A DNA stretch of 9,752 nt from Pseudomonadota bacterium (lineage in GTDB: Bacteria > Pseudomonadota > Alphaproteobacteria > Rhizobiales > Beijerinckiaceae), in assembly GCA_028876585.1 (NCBI GenBank), contig JAGWRL010000297.1, positions 1-9,752 on the forward strand. Reading direction: 5' to 3'. The notes under the pieces are model-generated. The model was not told the origin of the DNA and searched no databases. It worked only from the letters and a program-made list of their open reading frames with translations. The position numbers and the translations under genes are program-made. This document shows positions 6,326-9,752 of this stretch, piece by piece; positions within the stretch are counted from its first letter, which is position 1; every line of letters begins with the position of its first letter.

Positions 6326-7423
6326 TCACACCGCCAGAAAGCGCTTAAGCGCCGCGACGACGCCGGTGTTGGCCTCCTCCTCGCCGACGGTGAGGCGCAG
6401 GCAATCGGGCAGGCCGTAGCCGTCCATGCCGCGCAGGATGAAGCCGGCGAGCGTGAGCGCCGCATCGGCGCGCCGCGCCTCGCCGGCGTCGCGGAAGCGG
6501 ATCAGCACGAAATTGCCGGCGCTCGGCGGGACTTCGAGGCCGAGTGCGCCGATCTCGCGCCGGAGCCACGGCAGCCAGCGCGCGTTGTGGGCGACCGCGG
6601 CGGCGAGATGGCCGGGGTCGCCAAGCGCGGCGACGCCGGCGGCCTGCGCCGGCGCGTTGACGTTGAACGGCCCGCGGATGCGGTTCAGCGCCTCGATCGC
6701 GAATTCGCGGCCATAGGCCCAGCCGAGCCGCGCCCCCGCGAGCCCGTAGGCCTTGGAGAAAGTGCGCGTCATGACGACGTTCTCGAACGAATCGACCAGT
6801 TCGACGCCGGGCTCGTAAGCCGCATCCTCGACATATTCGGCGTAGGCCGCGTCGATGACGAACAGCGCATCCGGCGGCAGGCCGGCGTGCAGGCGCTTCA
6901 ACTCGCCGCGCGGCAACATCGAGCCGGTCGGGTTGTTGGGATTGGCGAGGAAGACGAGCTTCGTCCTGTCGCTGACGCGGGCGAGGAGCGCGTCGACATC
7001 CGCGCAGTAATGGCGCTCGGGCGCGGCGATCGGCGTCGCCCCGGCGGCGCGGATGGCGATCGGGTAGGAGAGAAACCCGTATTGGCTATAAAGCCCGTCG
7101 TCGCCGGGCTTGAGGAAGGCGTGGGCGAAGAGGCCGAGGAGCTCGTCCGAGCCGTCGCCGCAGATGAGCCGGGCGGGGTCGAGCCCGTGCCGCTCGCCGA
7201 TGGCGCGCCGCAGCGCCTCCGCCGATCCGTCGGGATAGAACGCCAGCGCGGCGGCGGCGTCGCGCAACGCCTGCGCCGCCTTCGGCGATGGCCCGAGCGG
7301 CGATTCGTTGGAGGAGAGCTTGTAGGTCTTGGCCGCTCCGGCCGGCGCGCTCTTGCCGGGGACGTAAGTTGTGATCGCCATCAGTTCGGCGCGCGGCTCG
7401 GGGCGGGAGGCGTGTTGCGACAT
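6326..7423 (-). CDS. hisC: Histidinol-phosphate / aromatic aminotransferase HisC
   Basis: A PLP-dependent fold-type I aminotransferase of 365 residues, the usual HisC length. It converts imidazole acetol phosphate to histidinol phosphate, and paralogs of this type also transaminate aromatic oxo acids. Seen are KLSSNESPLGPS near the N-terminus, FYPDGSAEALR, ANPNNPTG (160-167, Asn164 binding PLP), Asp191 and Tyr194 in IDAAYAEY, and the PLP lysine Lys224 in TRTFSKAYGLAG. RLTVGEEEANT lies near the C-terminus, with the carboxylate-binding arginine. The ATG at 7423 is preceded by GAGAGA. A poor promoter-like pair (TTGTCA at 7479-7484, GAAAAG at 7456-7461, minus strand) lies upstream. The tight link to tyrA argues for at least a partial role in tyrosine or phenylalanine synthesis. 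Confidence 0.93.
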   Translation of the reverse strand: MSQHASRPEPRAELMAITTYVPGKSAPAGAAKTYKLSSNESPLGPSPKAAQALRDAAAALAFYPDGSAEALRRAIGERHGLDPARLICGDGSDELLGLFAHAFLKPGDDGLYSQYGFLSYPIAIRAAGATPIAAPERHYCADVDALLARVSDRTKLVFLANPNNPTGSMLPRGELKRLHAGLPPDALFVIDAAYAEYVEDAAYEPGVELVDSFENVVMTRTFSKAYGLAGARLGWAYGREFAIEALNRIRGPFNVNAPAQAAGVAALGDPGHLAAAVAHNARWLPWLRREIGALGLEVPPSAGNFVLIRFRDAGEARRADAALTLAGFILRGMDGYGLPDCLRLTVGEEEANTGVVAALKRFLAV

Positions 7424-7550
7424 AGATCTCTCGAAAGCGGCGCGACGGAACCTGGCTTTTCGCGAAACCGCAGGCGAATGACAAGGGCGGGTTGGCGCGA
7501 TTTTGGCGGCGGGCGGCGGGCCTACGCCGGTTTCGCCGAGAGCGCCGGCT

Positions 7551-7616
7551 TCAAAGGCCTCGCGCCGACCAGGATCGCGTCGGCGATCGGCGCCGGTTCG
7601 CCGCCGCCCCGCTCAT
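7551..7616 (-). other. Short ATGA-coupled reading frame after arsC, possible gene remnant
   Basis: The last bases of arsC form ATGA, so an ATG at 7616 overlaps the arsC stop. The frame it opens closes after 21 residues with no recognisable motif. In many arsenic operons the next gene at this point is an exporter or arsH, so this could be what is left of one, but it may equally be chance. The remaining gap to hisC (7424-7550) holds a hairpin-capable repeat (CGCCGAC at 7563-7569 and GTCGGCG at 7579-7585 overlap this frame) and no clear terminator. Confidence 0.2.
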
Positions 7617-8125
7617 CGGAGCGTCGCGCCCTCCTGCCGCCCGATGTCGTTGAGCCGGGCGGCGAGGGTCAACCTGTCGAGGCTCGCCAACGGCAGCGCC
7701 GCGAAGGCGGAAATGCGGTTGCGCAGATAGCGGAACGCGGCGGCGAAGGCGCGTTGCTTTTCGATCTCGGACCCCGCGACGGCGGCGGGGTCTCCGATGC
7801 CCCAATGCGCCGTCATCGGCTGGCCCGGCCATGCCGGGCAGGCCTCGCCCGCCGCGCTGTCGCAGACGGTGAACACGAAATCCATCCGCGGCGCGCCGGG
7901 CGCGGCGAATTCGTCCCAGCTTTTGGAGCGAAAGCCGTCGGTTGGATATTCGTAGGCGGCGAGCGTTGCGACCGCGAACGGGTTGACCGCGCCTTTCGGA
8001 TGGCTGCCCGCCGAAAAGGCGCGGAAGCGCCCGGCGCCGTCCTTGCGCAATATGCCCTCGGCGAGGATCGAGCGCGCTGTATTACCGGTGCACAAGAACA
8101 GGACGTTGAACACGCGCTCAGCCAT
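7613..8125 (-). CDS. arsC: Arsenate reductase ArsC, low-molecular-weight phosphatase type
   Basis: Reduces arsenate to arsenite in the cytosol using a protein thiol cascade. The 170-residue protein belongs to the low-molecular-weight tyrosine phosphatase fold: the P-loop CTGNTARS gives Cys12 and Arg18 in the C-x5-R arrangement. SAGSHPKG (38-45) is typical of ArsC-like members. Cys88 and Cys96 in VCDSAAGEAC sit where thioredoxin-coupled reductases have their second and third redox cysteines. WGIGDPAA carries the conserved aspartate region. The frame is intact with all key residues. The ATG at 8125 overlaps the end of the damaged arsR, the usual arsR-arsC coupling, with GAAGG upstream. It lies between chorismate mutase and hisC, an odd place for an arsenic gene. 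A phosphatase function is less likely given the paired cysteines. Confidence 0.92.
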   Translation of the reverse strand: MAERVFNVLFLCTGNTARSILAEGILRKDGAGRFRAFSAGSHPKGAVNPFAVATLAAYEYPTDGFRSKSWDEFAAPGAPRMDFVFTVCDSAAGEACPAWPGQPMTAHWGIGDPAAVAGSEIEKQRAFAAAFRYLRNRISAFAALPLASLDRLTLAARLNDIGRQEGATLR

Positions 8126-8425
8126 GAACGGTCGCCTTCGGGGAGCAGGGGGGAAGCAGATCGGCGATCGGCGGCGCGCAGATATCCGCCCGCCCGCCGC
8201 AGCAATCCTTGATCAGGAACGTCACGACGACGCTCGCCGGCGACGAGGCCGCAGCGCGACAGCGCGCTCAGATGCGGACATGGTGTTTCGCGGAACCGCC
8301 AAAAGGCGCGCCAACTCACCCGCCGCGACGCCCTCGGGCGCGCGGCGCACCTGCAGCCGGAAGCACTCGAGCCGCGTCGGTTGCGCCAAAGCCGCGAGCG
8401 CGGCGATTGCGTCCGATATTTCCAT
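8118..8425 (-). pseudogene. arsR: ArsR-family arsenic repressor, broken by two frame disruptions
   Basis: From ATG at 8425 the first 51 residues are good ArsR sequence (ALAQPTRLECFRL, then AGELARLLAVPRNTMSA). The frame then leaves homology at about 8275. Shifting frame recovers HLSALSRCGLVAGER, the recognition helix, which fits a loss of two bases (GCGCAT to GCAT). After GER, at about 8230, a second shift is needed to recover VVTFLIKDCCGGRADICAPP and the C-terminus. About 15 residues of the usual beta-wing are missing here compared with my memory of alphaproteobacterial ArsR. The final frame ends at 8118-8120, with its TGA overlapping the arsC start (ATGGCTGA), as in an intact operon. Read literally, the product stops early and should not bind DNA. 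A sequencing error could explain the first shift but less easily the missing wing. Confidence 0.75.
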
Positions 8426-8453
8426 ATATCCAAAGTCGCAGATTCATATGACA

Positions 8454-8468
8454 GCCGCGCGACGCGGC
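8454..8468. repeat. Short GC hairpin upstream of arsR
   Basis: GCCGCG (8454-8459) and CGCGGC (8463-8468) form a perfect 6-bp stem with a 3-base loop, about 30 bases before the arsR start. There is no T-run on either side, so terminator function for the rho-chorismate mutase transcript is not supported; GC-rich hairpins of this size also arise by chance. Between it and the arsR ATG is an AT-rich stretch with a CATATG palindrome (8445-8450), where an ArsR operator would be expected. Confidence 0.25.
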
Positions 8469-8499
8469 GGGCAGGGCGGGGCGCCGTTGCGACATCCGC

Positions 8500-8514
8500 C
8501 GGTTGTAACAACCG
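8500..8514. promoter_or_regulatory. 15-base palindrome between chorismate mutase and arsR
   Basis: CGGTTGT and ACAACCG are perfect inverted arms of 7 bases around a single central base. The site lies 55 bases after the chorismate mutase stop and 75 bases before the arsR start. The odd centre and tight spacing suit a dimeric repressor operator better than an RNA hairpin, and there is no T-run after it on the minus strand. The binding protein is unknown. Confidence 0.3.
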
Positions 8515-8568
8515 CGCAGTTTTCTTGTCAGCCCGTTAGGCACATGAAATGCGCCAAAGCGGCTCTGT

Positions 8569-9384
8569 TTATCGCCCCATCTCGAACCGCGGCGCGTGGC
8601 TTCCGACCTCGCGCGCGCGCACGTCGCGGGCGCCGGCGTCCTTCAGCGCCTTCGTCATTGCGTCGGCCGGCAGATCGCCCGCCCGCGCCACCAGCACCGA
8701 GAATCCGGCGCCGTGCGCCGCGTCGCCAATCGTCTCGCCGCCCGCCGCCCGCAGCGCGCTGGCGAAATCCGGCCGCCAGCGGTCGAGCCACAAAGCCTCC
8801 AGCACCACTTCGCGCGCGCCGCCGTCGTTGAGCGGCTTGGAGATCACATAGACCGGCAGGCCGGCCGGATGGTCCGGCCGCTCGACGAAGGGCAGCCGCG
8901 CGATCACCTTCGGCGCGTCGGGATCGGCGAGCCGCATCCACCACGCCCCCGCCGCCGCGCCGCCGTCGAGCGCGAACATGCCGAGATCGCCGCTGCTCTC
9001 AGCCACCGCCCCAATCACGCCGGCCGCGCCGAAATGCTGGCGGCACGGCACGGTGAAGCCGAAATGGAAACGCTCGGAATCCCTTATCGCCGCTTCGCCG
9101 CGCGAGACGTCGATATGCACGGCGTAGGGCGCCTGGACATAAGTGAAGGTCGAGATGATGATGCGCCAGATGCCTTCGACGGTGTCCACCGGCAGGCGCC
9201 CCGAATGGCGCTCGACGATGGCGCGCAGCATCGCGGCCTCGCGCGCCGGCCGGAACGCCGAGCCGCCGCCTTGTCCGCGCTTGATCTCGATCAGCCGCTC
9301 GATCACCTCCGACCGCTCGATCAGCAGTCGGTGCATCTGCGCATCGATGCGGTCGATCTCGCGGCGGATGTCGTCGAGCGTCAC
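8569..9384 (-). CDS. Chorismate mutase (AroQ type) with a degenerate prephenate dehydratase-like domain
   Basis: Residues 1-84 form an AroQ alpha-helical chorismate mutase, which rearranges chorismate to prephenate. Arg7, Arg24, Lys35 and Arg48-Glu49 line up with the active-site Arg11, Arg28, Lys39 and Arg51-Glu52 of the E. coli P-protein. Residues from about 85 to 271 form a second domain. GDLGMFALD (132-140) and a strand pattern resemble the periplasmic-binding-protein fold of prephenate dehydratase, but I see no TRF signature, so dehydratase activity is unlikely. Total length is 271 residues, against about 385 for a full P-protein. The start is GTG at 9384, overlapping the rho stop as GTGA, which suggests translational coupling to rho. 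With hisC and tyrA downstream it would supply prephenate, but the ars genes lie between. Confidence 0.85.
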   Translation of the reverse strand: MTLDDIRREIDRIDAQMHRLLIERSEVIERLIEIKRGQGGGSAFRPAREAAMLRAIVERHSGRLPVDTVEGIWRIIISTFTYVQAPYAVHIDVSRGEAAIRDSERFHFGFTVPCRQHFGAAGVIGAVAESSGDLGMFALDGGAAAGAWWMRLADPDAPKVIARLPFVERPDHPAGLPVYVISKPLNDGGAREVVLEALWLDRWRPDFASALRAAGGETIGDAAHGAGFSVLVARAGDLPADAMTKALKDAGARDVRAREVGSHAPRFEMGR

Positions 9385-9752
9385 GTGTTCATCGACTCGA
9401 AGAAGTTGGCGTTGGTCTTGGTGTCGCGCAGCTTGCCGAGCAGGAACTCGATCGCGTCGACCGTGCCCATCGGGTTCAGGATGCGGCGCAGGATGTACAT
9501 CTTCTTGAGGATGTCGGCCGGCACCAAGAGCTCTTCCTTGCGCGTGCCCGAGCGCGTGATGTCGATCGACGGGAATACGCGCTTGTCCGAGACCTTGCGG
9601 TCGAGGATGATCTCGGAATTGCCGGTGCCCTTGAATTCCTCGAAGATCACCTCGTCCATCTTCGAGCCGGTGTCGATCAGCGCGGTCGCGATGATGGTCA
9701 GCGAGCCGCCTTCCTCGATGTTGCGCGCGGCACCGAAGAAGCGCTTCGGCCG
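9381..9752 (-). CDS. rho: Transcription termination factor Rho (C-terminal part)
   Basis: The last 123 residues of Rho, the hexameric RNA-dependent ATPase that ends transcription; the rest lies beyond the right edge. The piece starts at [20 protein letters not shown] and continues through [19 protein letters not shown], the R-loop region of the secondary RNA-binding site. SGTRKEELL and [15 protein letters not shown] follow, and the protein ends FFESMNT. These stretches are nearly invariant among Rho proteins and correspond to roughly the last third of the E. coli protein. The stop TGA (9381-9383) overlaps the GTG start of the chorismate mutase gene, so the two share a transcript. Confidence 0.97.
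   Translation of the reverse strand, partial: RPKRFFGAARNIEEGGSLTIIATALIDTGSKMDEVIFEEFKGTGNSEIILDRKVSDKRVFPSIDITRSGTRKEELLVPADILKKMYILRRILNPMGTVDAIEFLLGKLRDTKTNANFFESMNT

Noticed and set aside
7501..7560. GGCGGGC-type runs as remains of insertion ends flanking the ars genes
   Set aside because: Similar GC-rich runs near 8460 are not exact repeats and such runs are common in DNA of this composition.
6257..8212. A 651-codon open frame on the plus strand across tyrA, hisC and arsC
   Set aside because: It is antisense to three well-supported genes and has Arg-rich composition without any domain.

Overview
The window is high-GC DNA from a bacterial chromosome. Gene content and protein style point to an alphaproteobacterium, most likely of the order Hyphomicrobiales (Rhizobiales). 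The evidence is the aerobic cobaltochelatase subunit CobT, a PobR-like AraC regulator, a hisC-tyrA pair, and a GTTC-N7-GTTC box of the alphaproteobacterial LexA type. The genus cannot be fixed from the sequence. Genes are densely packed and no gap without a gene exceeds about 190 bases. No tRNA, rRNA, CRISPR array, insertion sequence or phage gene was seen.

Left part (1-1823): the 5' half of an AraC/PobR-like regulator gene (minus strand, running off the left edge) is divergent from a bacterial cytochrome P450 gene (660-1823, plus). The 122-base gap between them holds a spaced direct repeat, so a regulator-and-target pair for aromatic compounds is plausible.

Middle part (1832-5278): a small secreted His/Pro-rich protein (minus) is divergent from cobT (plus), a subunit of the cobalt-inserting chelatase of aerobic B12 synthesis. 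A good -35/-10 pair places the cobT transcription start almost exactly on its ATG, suggesting a leaderless message. After cobT comes a 119-residue protein of unknown function whose promoter overlaps a LexA-type box, so it may be DNA-damage inducible. It converges on, and overlaps by 32 bases, a ChaC-like gamma-glutamylcyclotransferase gene (minus).

Right part (5377-9752, all minus strand; transcription runs from high to low coordinates): 3' end of rho, then a chorismate mutase with a second domain (start overlapping the rho stop), then a damaged arsR and an intact arsC, then hisC and tyrA. Chorismate mutase, HisC and TyrA together would cover chorismate to the tyrosine branch (with HisC also serving histidine synthesis). 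The arsR-arsC pair sits in the middle of this set and looks like an insertion. The arsR reading frame is broken in two places while arsC looks intact, and no arsenite exporter is visible.

No wholly new multi-gene system is evident. The points most worth a second look are the LexA-boxed unknown gene, the decayed arsR in front of an intact arsC inside an aromatic amino acid cluster, and the apparently leaderless cobT.
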